A model generated the notes under the pieces. It was not told the origin of the DNA and ran no database searches. It worked only from the letters and a program-made list of their open reading frames with translations. A stretch of DNA of 64,000 bases from an uncultured Acetatifactor sp. Its GTDB lineage: Bacteria; Bacillota; Clostridia; Lachnospirales; Lachnospiraceae. Below are positions 18,617-26,532 of the stretch, one piece after another. Location of the stretch: positions 251,444 through 315,443 of the forward strand of contig CAKSAN010000002.1 in NCBI GenBank assembly GCA_934436435.1, written 5' to 3'. A program made the position numbers and the translations under genes. How positions within the stretch are numbered: position 1 is the stretch's first letter; every line of letters starts with the position of its first letter.

Positions 18617-20468
18617 TTTTTTGAAAATTCCTGTAAACAGAATTATCGCATTGTTGATCATGGACACGATGTCCATCGTTATTGCATCTTTTGCGGCAAT
18701 TTATATTCGCTTTGATTTTCAGTTTAATGCGATACCGAAAGAATATATGACGAAGTTCGAATATATTCTTCCGTTTAACATTGCATTTACCTTGCTGTTC
18801 TTTGTGATCTGGAAGCTGTATAAAAGCGTATGGCGTTATGCCAGTGCCACAGAGATGCTGAATATTGTGTTCGCCACCTGCTGTGCGTCGGCAGCACAGC
18901 TGGTGTTTTGTAATATTACCAATCAGAAAATGCCGAGGAGTTATTATATCATCTATCTGTTCCTGCTGTTTACAATGACCTGTGGGATTCGTTTCAGTTA
19001 CCGTATTTTGCGTATCATTAATATGAAACGGGTAGATATGAGACAGAAGAAAACCGGTAGCAATGTGATGCTGATCGGCGGTGGAGCAGCTGCAAACAGT
19101 ATTTTAAAAGAAGCAGAATCCAGCCAGTTCGTTTCTATGAATATCAAATGTATTATTGATGATAATCCCGGCTGTCACGGAAAGTTCCTGCGCGGTGTGC
19201 CCATCGTAGGTGGACGGGACAAGATTGTGGATGCGGTGGGGCAATACAGCATTGATGAAATTATTTTTGCTATTCCTTCTGCAAGCAATAAAGTACGCAG
19301 AGACATTTTGGATATCTGTAAAGAGACTGGCTGCAAACTTCGTACATTACCCGGCATCTATCAGCTGATTAATGGTGATGTATCGGTATCAAAGCTGAAG
19401 GAAGTAGAGATCGAAGATCTTCTGGGAAGAGATCCCATTCAGATCAATACCGAAGAAATATTGGATTCGGTGCACAACAAGGTGATTTTGGTCACCGGCG
19501 GCGGTGGTTCCATAGGCAGTGAGTTGTGCAGACAGATTGCTGCGCATCATCCGAAGCAACTAATCATATTAGATATATATGAGAACAGTGTCTATGAGAT
19601 CCAGCAGGAATTGTTGCGGAAATATCCGGAATTGAATCCGGTAGTACTGATTGCATCGGTGCGGAATACTGCCCGGATAGAGAAAATTTTTGAAGCCTAT
19701 CATCCGGATATTGTTTATCATGCGGCGGCTCATAAGCATGTGCCCCTCATGGAGACCAGCCCCAACGAGGCTATCAAGAACAACGTATTCGGCACCTACA
19801 AGACCGCACAGGCCGCAGCCAGATGTGGGGTAAAGAAATTCGTGCTGATCTCAACGGATAAGGCGGTCAATCCCACCAATATCATGGGAGCATCCAAGAG
19901 AATCTGCGAAATGGTCATTCAGATGATGAACAATACGACAGATACTAATTTTGTTGCGGTACGTTTCGGCAACGTACTGGGTAGCAACGGCAGTGTGATT
20001 CCTCTGTTCAAACAGCAGATCGCCGCAGGCGGTCCTGTGACGGTAACAGATCCCAACATCATCCGCTATTTTATGACCATACCGGAGGCCGTATCTCTGG
20101 TATTGCAGGCGGGAGCCTATGCCAGAGGCGGAGAGATCTTCGTGCTGAACATGGGAGAACCGGTGAAGATCCTGGATCTGGCCACGAACCTGATCAAACT
20201 CTCCGGCTATAAGCCCAACGAGGATATCGAGATCAAATTTACCGGCCTGCGTCCCGGAGAAAAAATGTACGAAGAACTTCTGATGAACGAAGAGGGCCTG
20301 AAAGAAACGGCCAATAAAATGATCTTTATTGGCAAGCCCATTGAATTCAACGAAGAAGAATTCTGCAGACAGTTGGATATCCTGGAACAGGAAGCGGTGA
20401 ATGAAGACGGTGACATTCGCGTGGAAGTAATGAAGATCGTACCTACTTATCATCCCACGGAGGAATAA
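18606..20468 (+). CDS. PglF/WbpM-type UDP-HexNAc 4,6-dehydratase, membrane-bound
   Basis: Predicted to convert UDP-GlcNAc to UDP-4-keto-6-deoxy-GlcNAc with NAD(P). It has four N-terminal helices (residues about 12-110) and a first Rossmann domain (VMLIGGGAAANSIL, about 155). The catalytic Rossmann domain starts at VILVTGGGGSIGSELCRQI (about 293-311). The active site reads LISTDKAVNPTN followed by MGASKR (about 426-432). The usual SDR Tyr is replaced by Met, as is typical of PglF/WbpM/CapD retaining dehydratases, in contrast to pseB at 62520-63518. The 620-residue length is normal. It forms an obvious pair with the following PglC-like transferase and reductase. Confidence 0.9.
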   Translation: MKNNFLKIPVNRIIALLIMDTMSIVIASFAAIYIRFDFQFNAIPKEYMTKFEYILPFNIAFTLLFFVIWKLYKSVWRYASATEMLNIVFATCCASAAQLVFCNITNQKMPRSYYIIYLFLLFTMTCGIRFSYRILRIINMKRVDMRQKKTGSNVMLIGGGAAANSILKEAESSQFVSMNIKCIIDDNPGCHGKFLRGVPIVGGRDKIVDAVGQYSIDEIIFAIPSASNKVRRDILDICKETGCKLRTLPGIYQLINGDVSVSKLKEVEIEDLLGRDPIQINTEEILDSVHNKVILVTGGGGSIGSELCRQIAAHHPKQLIILDIYENSVYEIQQELLRKYPELNPVVLIASVRNTARIEKIFEAYHPDIVYHAAAHKHVPLMETSPNEAIKNNVFGTYKTAQAAARCGVKKFVLISTDKAVNPTNIMGASKRICEMVIQMMNNTTDTNFVAVRFGNVLGSNGSVIPLFKQQIAAGGPVTVTDPNIIRYFMTIPEAVSLVLQAGAYARGGEIFVLNMGEPVKILDLATNLIKLSGYKPNEDIEIKFTGLRPGEKMYEELLMNEEGLKETANKMIFIGKPIEFNEEEFCRQLDILEQEAVNEDGDIRVEVMKIVPTYHPTEE

Positions 20469-20472
20469 GGAT

Positions 20473-21090
20473 ATGTATACTCCTATAAAAAGAGTGATCG
20501 ATATTGTATTGAGCGGACTGGGGATCGTGTTTCTGTTCCCGCTGCTTCTGGTGCTATGCATTGCCATCAAGCTGGATTCCCCCGGCCCCATCCTGTTCTG
20601 CCAGAAGCGAGTAGGCATCCATAAAAAACATTTTATGATCTACAAATTCCGGACCATGCGAACTGATACACCGAAGGATATGCCGACGCATCTGCTGGCC
20701 GATCCGGAACAGTATATTACAAAGACCGGAAAATTCCTGCGCAAGACCAGCCTGGATGAACTTCCCCAGATCTTCAACATTTTCAAGGGAGATATGAGCA
20801 TCGTAGGACCCAGACCGGCATTGTGGAATCAGTACGATCTGATCGAGGAACGGGATAAATACGGCGCCAATGATGTGCTGCCGGGACTGACCGGATGGGC
20901 GCAGATCAACGGCAGAGACGAACTGGAGATCCCCGTAAAAGCAAAGCTGGATGGAGAATACGTGGCAAAATACGGATTCGCTATGGACCTTCGCTGCTTC
21001 TTCGGCACTTTCGCAAGCGTGCTGAGACAGGATGGCGTCGTAGAAGGCGGAACGGGGAGTATGCATAAGGAGAATTCCAACGAAAAATGA
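20473..21090 (+). CDS. PglC-like monotopic phosphoglycosyl transferase
   Basis: A small initiating enzyme (205 residues) that transfers a HexNAc-1-phosphate from UDP-sugar to undecaprenyl phosphate. It has a single re-entrant helix after KRVIDIV (about 14-36), FCQKRVGIHKKHFMIYKFRTM, KTSLDELPQIFNIF with the catalytic Asp-Glu pair (about 96-97), KGDMSIVGPRPAL, and PGLTGWAQINGRDEL. Length and layout match monotopic PGTs such as PglC rather than the large WbaP type at 2866-4317. GGAGGAATAAGG precedes ATG 20473. Context suggests a diNAcBac, QuiNAc or FucNAc phosphate donor made by the neighbouring dehydratase and reductase. Confidence 0.9.
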   Translation: MYTPIKRVIDIVLSGLGIVFLFPLLLVLCIAIKLDSPGPILFCQKRVGIHKKHFMIYKFRTMRTDTPKDMPTHLLADPEQYITKTGKFLRKTSLDELPQIFNIFKGDMSIVGPRPALWNQYDLIEERDKYGANDVLPGLTGWAQINGRDELEIPVKAKLDGEYVAKYGFAMDLRCFFGTFASVLRQDGVVEGGTGSMHKENSNEK

Positions 21091-21935
21091 AAAAAATATT
21101 GATTCTGGGTGCCAATAGTTATATTGGCACTTCTTTTCGCAATTATCTGACAACAAAATATTCCGGACAATATATCGCGGATACCGTCAGCTTGCGGGGA
21201 ACGGCATGGCAGCAGGAAGACTGGAGCGGATATGACAGTATCCTGAATGTTACGGGAAAAGCCCATGCGGATATCACATCGCTGTCGGAGGAACAAAGAC
21301 AGGAATATTATACGGTGAACTGTGAACTGGCCTGTGAAGCTGCAGAAAAGGTAATCGGCGACGGAGCCGCGCAGTATATCTACCTTAGCAGTATTATTGT
21401 CTACGGAGACAGCAGCAACAGCAGAAAACCCGTAAGGATCACTGCGTGTACTCAGCCGACACCCTCGAACTTTTACGGGGACAGCAAGCTTAAGGCAGAA
21501 CAGAAGCTGCAGGCATTGTTTGCCAATGCAGAAGGAAGGACGAAACTGGCAATCCTGCGTCTCCCCATGATCTATGGCCCCGGCTGCAAGGGGAATTACA
21601 AAACTTTGGTAAAGCTGGCAGAGAAACTGCCCCTGTTTCCCACATATCATAATGAGCGCAGCGTGCTTCAGATAGAACATCTTGCGGAATATCTGAGAAC
21701 GCTGGTGGACAATGATGGAGAGGGGCTTTTCTGGCCACAGGATGAAAAGTATCGAAGTACACCGGACATGGTCTTCGAACTTGCGGAAAAGGCAGGAAGG
21801 CATATCCTTCCGGCAGCCTGGCTGAATCCTTTTGTCCGATTGGCATTCTATCTTCCGGGAAAGCCGGGGAAACTTGCAAGAAAAGCGTTTGGAACATTGA
21901 CGATTGACAGAGAAAAAGACTTGAAAACAGATTGA
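21087..21935 (+). CDS. SDR reductase/epimerase acting on a UDP-4-keto-6-deoxy sugar
   Basis: A short extended-SDR protein (282 residues). The NAD(P)-binding motif is ILILGANSYIG at the N-terminus. The central region has YIYLSSIIVYGDS and the catalytic-type pair FYGDSKLKAEQKL (Y-x-x-x-K, about 131-135). A substrate loop with LRLPMIYGPGCKGNY follows. This layout resembles WbpV/WbpK/WbjF-like C4 reductases that produce UDP-QuiNAc or UDP-FucNAc. It starts on an ATGA overlap with the PglC-like gene, which supports a three-gene pathway. The stereochemistry of the product cannot be told. Confidence 0.78.
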   Translation: MKKILILGANSYIGTSFRNYLTTKYSGQYIADTVSLRGTAWQQEDWSGYDSILNVTGKAHADITSLSEEQRQEYYTVNCELACEAAEKVIGDGAAQYIYLSSIIVYGDSSNSRKPVRITACTQPTPSNFYGDSKLKAEQKLQALFANAEGRTKLAILRLPMIYGPGCKGNYKTLVKLAEKLPLFPTYHNERSVLQIEHLAEYLRTLVDNDGEGLFWPQDEKYRSTPDMVFELAEKAGRHILPAAWLNPFVRLAFYLPGKPGKLARKAFGTLTIDREKDLKTD

Positions 21936-22078
21936 GAATATGGTATGAATGAAATATGTTAATTCATATCTTATGTAAAAGTCATGCATATCGCAGTATA
22001 TTCCTTTCAAGATGAACTAATTGATAAGAGAAATGGGTGAAATGTGGGATAAACTGCGGATGGTTTCGAACGAATTCA

Positions 22079-22107
22079 TTGAAACGGATGATTATATTGG
22101 GTATAAT
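22079..22107 (+). promoter_or_regulatory. Promoter of the ATPase-nuclease cassette
   Basis: TTGAAA (22079-22084), 17-nt spacer, TATAAT (22102-22107): -35 5/6 and -10 6/6. It lies 47 nt before ATG 22154, downstream of a 194-nt gap after the sugar genes. One of the best promoter matches in the window. Confidence 0.7.
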
Positions 22108-22153
22108 GAAAAAGTAGTGTAGTATCCGAATGGATGGAAGGATAAGACAAAGA

Positions 22154-23389
22154 ATGAAAATCATATTGAACAATGTCGCCAGAGTGCAACACGCAGAAGT
22201 AGAAATCAAGGGGATTTCAGTAATATCCGGTTACAACGGCACGGGAAAAAGTACGGTGTGCAAAGCTCTGTATGCAACAAGCCAGGCATTTGGACGATTG
22301 AATCAGAGTGTATTGCAAAGCAGAGAGAACAGTATTAAAAATATCATTGATGAATGGGAAAGTAAATCACGCACCGATTCTGTACCGTTTTGGGATGAAT
22401 GTAGTGACAACTTTTTTAATCTATTGGAACAGACCAAGCTGTCGATAGAAGATCTGACGGATGAAAATCTGCCAAAGCTGTTGCAGGGAGCAGGAATCCA
22501 ACCGGAAGAGGACGGTTACGAGGACTTGATCAGTGAATTGAGCAAAATACGCAGAAGACCTTTTGAAGACGACGCACGTTTTGTGATTGAAAGAGCGTTT
22601 TCCCAGTGCTTTAGCGGACAGCTTAACACACTGGGGCAGAATACACAGGCAGAAATAGAATTTGAATACGGAAAGTCGGTAGCAAGAGCGGCCTTTCAAA
22701 ACAATAAATTAACAGAAAGTACAGCAACACAGATTCTGATGAATAAGCCGGTATACATAGAGACCGGTAGTTCGCTGGATATGGTAATCAATAATCAGTT
22801 CAGAAGAAGAGTATCAGCATCCAATGCGAAAATCCCTTTTTCTGCGTTGTATAAGCCCGTGACGGGAGAGATGACCCTTGAGAAATACAACGAATTAGAT
22901 AAGGTGAGGGAAATATGCTCCCGCATTATGAATGAGGTGACCCACGGAGAATTAGTATCTTCTACAACGAACAGAGAGATTACTTATCATGAAGAGGATT
23001 TACAGGATCCTATTTTATGCCCTAATATAGCATCCGGATTAAAAAATATTCTTACAATACAGAAATTGTTGGACAACGGATACTTAGATTCGAACTCATT
23101 ACTTTTGATTGATGAGCCGGAAGTGAATCTGCATCCCGAATGGCAGGTGAAATTTGCCGAGATCCTTGTGCTTTTATATAAAGAACTTGGTATCCGGATT
23201 ATATTAAATACTCATAGTCCGTACTTTATGCGGGCTATAGAGACCAAATTAGCAGAGCAGGAAGTTGCCGATATGGGAAGATATTACTTTATGAAAGAAG
23301 TATCCCATTGCAGATTCATTGCGGAGGATGTTACAGGGAAAACAGAAATCGTATACCAGACAATGTATAAGCCGTTGGAAGGACTGTAA
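22154..23389 (+). CDS. AAA ATPase (AAA_21/OLD-like) of a putative defence pair
   Basis: Predicted soluble ABC-type/SMC-like ATPase of 411 residues. Walker A GYNGTGKST (about 26-34) follows an N-terminal strand typical of AAA_21/AAA_13 proteins. The central region is helical and variable. Walker B is LLLIDEPEVNLHPEWQ (about 316-331), and the switch motif is ILNTHSPYFMRAI (about 354-366). It lacks the TOPRIM domain of true OLD proteins at its C-terminus; the nuclease function lies in the next gene. ATG 22154 is chosen over 22130 because of GAAGGA (22137-22142) and the conserved-looking beginning. It has its own promoter and no link to polysaccharide synthesis. Such ATPase-nuclease pairs are often antiphage systems; that role is inferred. 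Confidence 0.8.
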   Translation: MKIILNNVARVQHAEVEIKGISVISGYNGTGKSTVCKALYATSQAFGRLNQSVLQSRENSIKNIIDEWESKSRTDSVPFWDECSDNFFNLLEQTKLSIEDLTDENLPKLLQGAGIQPEEDGYEDLISELSKIRRRPFEDDARFVIERAFSQCFSGQLNTLGQNTQAEIEFEYGKSVARAAFQNNKLTESTATQILMNKPVYIETGSSLDMVINNQFRRRVSASNAKIPFSALYKPVTGEMTLEKYNELDKVREICSRIMNEVTHGELVSSTTNREITYHEEDLQDPILCPNIASGLKNILTIQKLLDNGYLDSNSLLLIDEPEVNLHPEWQVKFAEILVLLYKELGIRIILNTHSPYFMRAIETKLAEQEVADMGRYYFMKEVSHCRFIAEDVTGKTEIVYQTMYKPLEGL

Positions 23390-23992
23390 GTGCTTATGAA
23401 TATACAATATGATAAGACAAAAATAACAAGCACTTTAAAGGAAACATCCAAAGATGATTTTGACAGGAACAATGTCGTATATTTGGTGAATGATACACAT
23501 GTGGCAGACAATTTTGATGAAATATCAAAACAAATAGCTGCAAGCGTACGTCTGGGAAATAAACCGAGATCCTGTGATGCATTATACCGAAGCAAGAAGT
23601 ACTATAACCTGATTGAATTTAAGAATAGAAAATCCGCAGACTTGAGAAAAGATAGTATGGGAGAACTGCATGAAAAGGCTTTTGACAGCTTGTATCAACT
23701 CGCTATCTATCTAAACTATCGGGGGAATGTGGATGATCTTGCAAAGGAAAGCCGACTGATAGTAGTGTATAATGACAGCAAAGGAACGGAAGATGTCAAA
23801 ACAGATATAGCAAGCAGCAAAAGCCTGGATGGAATCACACAAAAAATAAAACAGTTTTCCAAGTCGGATCATCTTGATTCTTATCCGATAAAATTTAGGC
23901 TGGAGCGTGTAAAAGGATTGCTGTATGATAAAGTAATTACGATAGATGTATCGGATTTCCCAACGGTTATGAATGCAATTTATGTGGAGTAG
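23390..23992 (+). CDS. PD-(D/E)XK/RecB-like nuclease partner of the ATPase
   Basis: 200 residues, not matched to a named family. The middle holds a nuclease-like core: an acidic residue in SCDALY (about 64-69), a strand YYNLIEFKNRK giving E-x-K (about 79-81), then a helix with YQLAIYL that matches the Q-x-x-x-Y motif of Cas4/RecB-type nucleases. Start GTG 23390 directly follows the ATPase stop, with AAGGA 6 nt upstream; ATG 23396 is also possible. The tight spacing implies co-translation and a complex. The gene is closed by a terminator at 23998-24039. Function as an ATPase-gated DNA nuclease is inference from motifs and context. Confidence 0.68.
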   Translation: MLMNIQYDKTKITSTLKETSKDDFDRNNVVYLVNDTHVADNFDEISKQIAASVRLGNKPRSCDALYRSKKYYNLIEFKNRKSADLRKDSMGELHEKAFDSLYQLAIYLNYRGNVDDLAKESRLIVVYNDSKGTEDVKTDIASSKSLDGITQKIKQFSKSDHLDSYPIKFRLERVKGLLYDKVITIDVSDFPTVMNAIYVE

Positions 23993-23997
23993 GAATC

Positions 23998-24039
23998 AAA
24001 AAGTCCTATATTATCATGGAAATGGTAATGGGACTTTTT
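23998..24039 (+). terminator. Intrinsic terminator of the ATPase-nuclease cassette
   Basis: An outer stem AAAAAGTCC/GGACTTTTT (23998-24006 with 24031-24039) encloses an inner stem ATTATCAT/ATGGTAAT (24010-24017 with 24022-24029, one GU pair) with a GGAA loop. The 3' arm ends in five T. It starts 5 nt after the nuclease stop. A TATAAT at 24045-24050 just beyond may restart transcription, but its -35 is poor. Confidence 0.8.
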
Positions 24040-24067
24040 GGCTTTATAATGAAGAGAGGGTAACATT

Positions 24068-24817
24068 ATGAGTAACAGTCCACTGGTCAGCGTTATCACA
24101 GTATCCTTCAACAGTGAACGGACACTGGCGGCAACGATAGAATCCGTGCTGGCGCAGACCTATCACAACATGGAATATTGGATCATCGATGGTGCCAGTA
24201 AGGATCATACATTGGAGATCGCGGAATCCTACCGGGCGCAGCTGGAGGAGAAAGGGATCCGTTATCATATCCTCAGCGAGCCGGACGGCGGCATCTACGA
24301 TGCCATGAATAAGGGAATCCGCAATGCCACGGGAGAGATCATTGGCATTATCAACAGTGATGACTGGTATGAGCCGGAGGCCGTGGAGACAGCGGTGGAG
24401 ACGTTCCAAAAGACAGGCTGTGACCTTATGTATGCCAACATCCGCATGCACAAGGCGGACGGCAGCACCTTTGTCAAAAGAGCCAGAAGTCGTAAGTTCC
24501 AGACCTCCAGAGACTGGAACCACCCGACGACCTTCGTGAAAGCGGAATGCTATAAGAAATACCCCTTCCGTCAGCTGGGTATCCATGACGATTATGGATT
24601 CTTCCTCCAGATGCGGAAGCTGGGGAAAAAGATCGTCACCGTGGACAAGGTACTGGCCAATTTCCATATGGGCGGCGCCAGCAACCACAAGGATCTGAAA
24701 GCGGCGAAGAAACGGATCATGGACCGCTACCGCTACTGCTACCGAATCAACGGGTATAGTAGATGGTACCTGATCGAGTGTGTGGCTATTGAGGCGGCAA
24801 AGTATCTGCTGGGATAG
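24068..24817 (+). CDS. GT2 family glycosyltransferase
   Basis: Inverting GT-A enzyme of 249 residues, WcaA/WfgS-like. It has LVSVITVSFNSERTL at the N-terminus, WIIDGASKDHT (about 38-48), EPDGGIYDAMNKGI (about 75-88) and IGIINSDDWYEPEAV (about 97-111). The C-terminal part contains HPTTFVKAECYKKY, typical of this subgroup. GAGAGGG lies before ATG 24068. Its base composition is G+C-rich like region A, unlike the two-gene cassette just upstream and the genes after 27.7 kb. It may therefore have been contiguous with 21935 before the cassette arrived. Substrate unknown. Confidence 0.88.
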   Translation: MSNSPLVSVITVSFNSERTLAATIESVLAQTYHNMEYWIIDGASKDHTLEIAESYRAQLEEKGIRYHILSEPDGGIYDAMNKGIRNATGEIIGIINSDDWYEPEAVETAVETFQKTGCDLMYANIRMHKADGSTFVKRARSRKFQTSRDWNHPTTFVKAECYKKYPFRQLGIHDDYGFFLQMRKLGKKIVTVDKVLANFHMGGASNHKDLKAAKKRIMDRYRYCYRINGYSRWYLIECVAIEAAKYLLG

Positions 24818-24861
24818 GTGTGAAGAAAGCGGTTGACTAAATTTCGGAGAAGGAAAAATAA

Positions 24862-25974
24862 ATGAGAATAGGAATTGATCTGCTATGGGTTCGCGTAGGA
24901 ATCTGCGGCGGGACGGAAAGTTTCATTCGGAATTTGTTGGATGGGTTTACCCAATATGCTTCACAGCATGAATATGTTCTGTTTGTGGCCAGAGATAATG
25001 CGGGAAGCTTCCAACATTACACAGAGTATCGTTGTATCAAAATCCACGAGTGCCGGGTGGACAGTGCCAATCAAATAAAGAGAATCCTTTGGGAGAACCT
25101 ACAGCTTGACAAAGCGGCTGTTAGCGAACGAGTAGATGTGATGCTCATTCCAGTATACAGTAAACCCACAACACATAGCAAAATTCCGTATGTAAGTGTG
25201 ATAGCGGATCTCCAGGCGATTCATTATCCAAAACATTTTTCTACTATAAAAAGAATATTTTTGAGATATGCATGGGGAAAGACTTGCAGAACTTCAGACA
25301 GAATTATAGCAATTTCAGACTATGTCAAAGAAGATATTGCAACACATTATCCGGTTGCATCAGATAAACTGATAACGGTATATGTGCCTATTTTGACCCG
25401 GGAATCCGGTATTTCCTTTTCACAGATAGCGGAAAAATTCGGCCTGGAACAGGGAAAGTATTTCTACTGCGTAAGTTCCATGCTGCCGCATAAAAACCTG
25501 TCGACGGTTCTTAAAATGATGCAGTTTCGCAAACAAAGAGGCGAAACGGAAGAAAAACTCGTCCTCAGCGGAGTGGGCGGCAACGACAGTAAGATGCATG
25601 AACTGGTAGGCAAATTAGATATAGAGGAGATGTTGGTGTTTACTGGGTTTGTGTCGGATGATGAGCGCGACTGCCTGTACGAGAACTGTGATGTCTTCCT
25701 GTTCCCCAGCATTTTTGAAGGCTTTGGAATGCCGCCGATCGAAGCCATGCGTAAGGGGAAAAACGTGGTAATGACAGACCGAACCTGCCTTAGGGAAGTC
25801 ACGGAAGGCAAGGCAATCTATGTAGAGGATCCGTTTAACCCCGATGAATGGAATGAAAAGCTTATGGAGGCGCAGCGAAGAGAGGGGAAAAAGGAACTAT
25901 TTGAAAAATACAGTCTGGAATCTATTGTGGCGGAATACAGGAAGGTTTTGGAAAAAACAGTGCAAGACGACTAA
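24862..25974 (+). CDS. GT4 family glycosyltransferase (mannosyltransferase-like)
   Basis: A GT-B enzyme of 370 residues. The N-terminus IGIDLLWVRVGICGGTESF contains the Gly-rich acceptor/nucleotide loop found in WbdB/WbaZ-like mannosyl- and rhamnosyltransferases. The C-terminal domain shows YFYCVSSMLPHKNLSTVL (about 199-216), VFTGFVSDDERDCLYENC and FPSIFEGFGMPPIEAMRKG (about 277-295) with the E-x7-E donor motif. Given gmd, rmd and manC in the same window, a GDP-mannose or GDP-D-rhamnose donor is plausible but unproven. AAGGA is upstream. Confidence 0.85.
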   Translation: MRIGIDLLWVRVGICGGTESFIRNLLDGFTQYASQHEYVLFVARDNAGSFQHYTEYRCIKIHECRVDSANQIKRILWENLQLDKAAVSERVDVMLIPVYSKPTTHSKIPYVSVIADLQAIHYPKHFSTIKRIFLRYAWGKTCRTSDRIIAISDYVKEDIATHYPVASDKLITVYVPILTRESGISFSQIAEKFGLEQGKYFYCVSSMLPHKNLSTVLKMMQFRKQRGETEEKLVLSGVGGNDSKMHELVGKLDIEEMLVFTGFVSDDERDCLYENCDVFLFPSIFEGFGMPPIEAMRKGKNVVMTDRTCLREVTEGKAIYVEDPFNPDEWNEKLMEAQRREGKKELFEKYSLESIVAEYRKVLEKTVQDD

Positions 25975-25979
25975 TTTGT

Positions 25980-26008
25980 TTGCAATATCTGTGACAGCAG
26001 TATATACT
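25980..26008 (+). promoter_or_regulatory. Possible promoter before the DUF4214-like gene
   Basis: TTGCAA (25980-25985, 4/6) with a 17-nt spacer to TATACT (26003-26008, 5/6). An overlapping TATAAT lies at 26008-26013 without a matched -35. It sits in the 72-nt gap before ATG 26047. Confidence 0.45.
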
Positions 26009-26046
26009 ATAATAGATTTAGAATGAAATAATATAAGAGGTTTTTC

Positions 26047-26532
26047 ATGCACAACCATCAGACAACATCTGTATATGCAGAAATATATGATATTGTAAAT
26101 GAAAATATGAATCGCTCCGGTAAGGAGTTCCCGTATAACAAAAATACTTTCCTGTGTGATGTCGGATCGCATCCACAGGATATTTGTGTATCCAGATATT
26201 TACAGTTGTCCAATGAAGAATTTATGGAAGCTATGTATGTGGCAGCATTGAAGAGACTGCCGGACGACAGAACCAGAGCATTTTGGGAAACGAAATACCA
26301 CTTACCATGCGAAGACTTCCAAAAGGAGGTACTTGGGTGTCTGGCCAATTCCAGTGTGGTGGCAATTAATCATATTCGGCTGATGGACAACCCGTACTTC
26401 GAGCAGAAAAGAGGATTCCGATATAAGACCCTGGGATTGTTGTATGGACTGACAGACAAATCAAACCTGCGGGAATTCGGTAAGAAACTTCCCAAACCGG
26501 TACAACAGATCATCAGAAAGGTGTTCCTATGA
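26047..26532 (+). CDS. Small DUF4214-like protein
   Basis: A soluble helical protein of 161 residues with no signal peptide or membrane segment. The segment LSNEEFMEAMYVAALKRLPD, followed shortly by a Trp, resembles the DUF4214 repeat, a helical motif seen in surface-glycan and S-layer-associated proteins and fused to some glycosyltransferases. AAGAGG precedes ATG 26047. The gene overlaps the following GT4 by 4 nt, so the two products likely work together, perhaps as a targeting or accessory subunit. The DUF4214 link rests on one motif and function is unknown. Confidence 0.6.
   Translation: MHNHQTTSVYAEIYDIVNENMNRSGKEFPYNKNTFLCDVGSHPQDICVSRYLQLSNEEFMEAMYVAALKRLPDDRTRAFWETKYHLPCEDFQKEVLGCLANSSVVAINHIRLMDNPYFEQKRGFRYKTLGLLYGLTDKSNLREFGKKLPKPVQQIIRKVFL

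Noticed and set aside
20829..22010. 393-codon open frame on the - strand
   Set aside because: Antisense shadow of the PglC-like transferase and the SDR gene, both with clear motifs on the + strand.
21936..22010. Inverted repeat TATGAAT/ATTCATA after the SDR gene as a terminator
   Set aside because: Only 7 A/T-rich pairs with no T-run.
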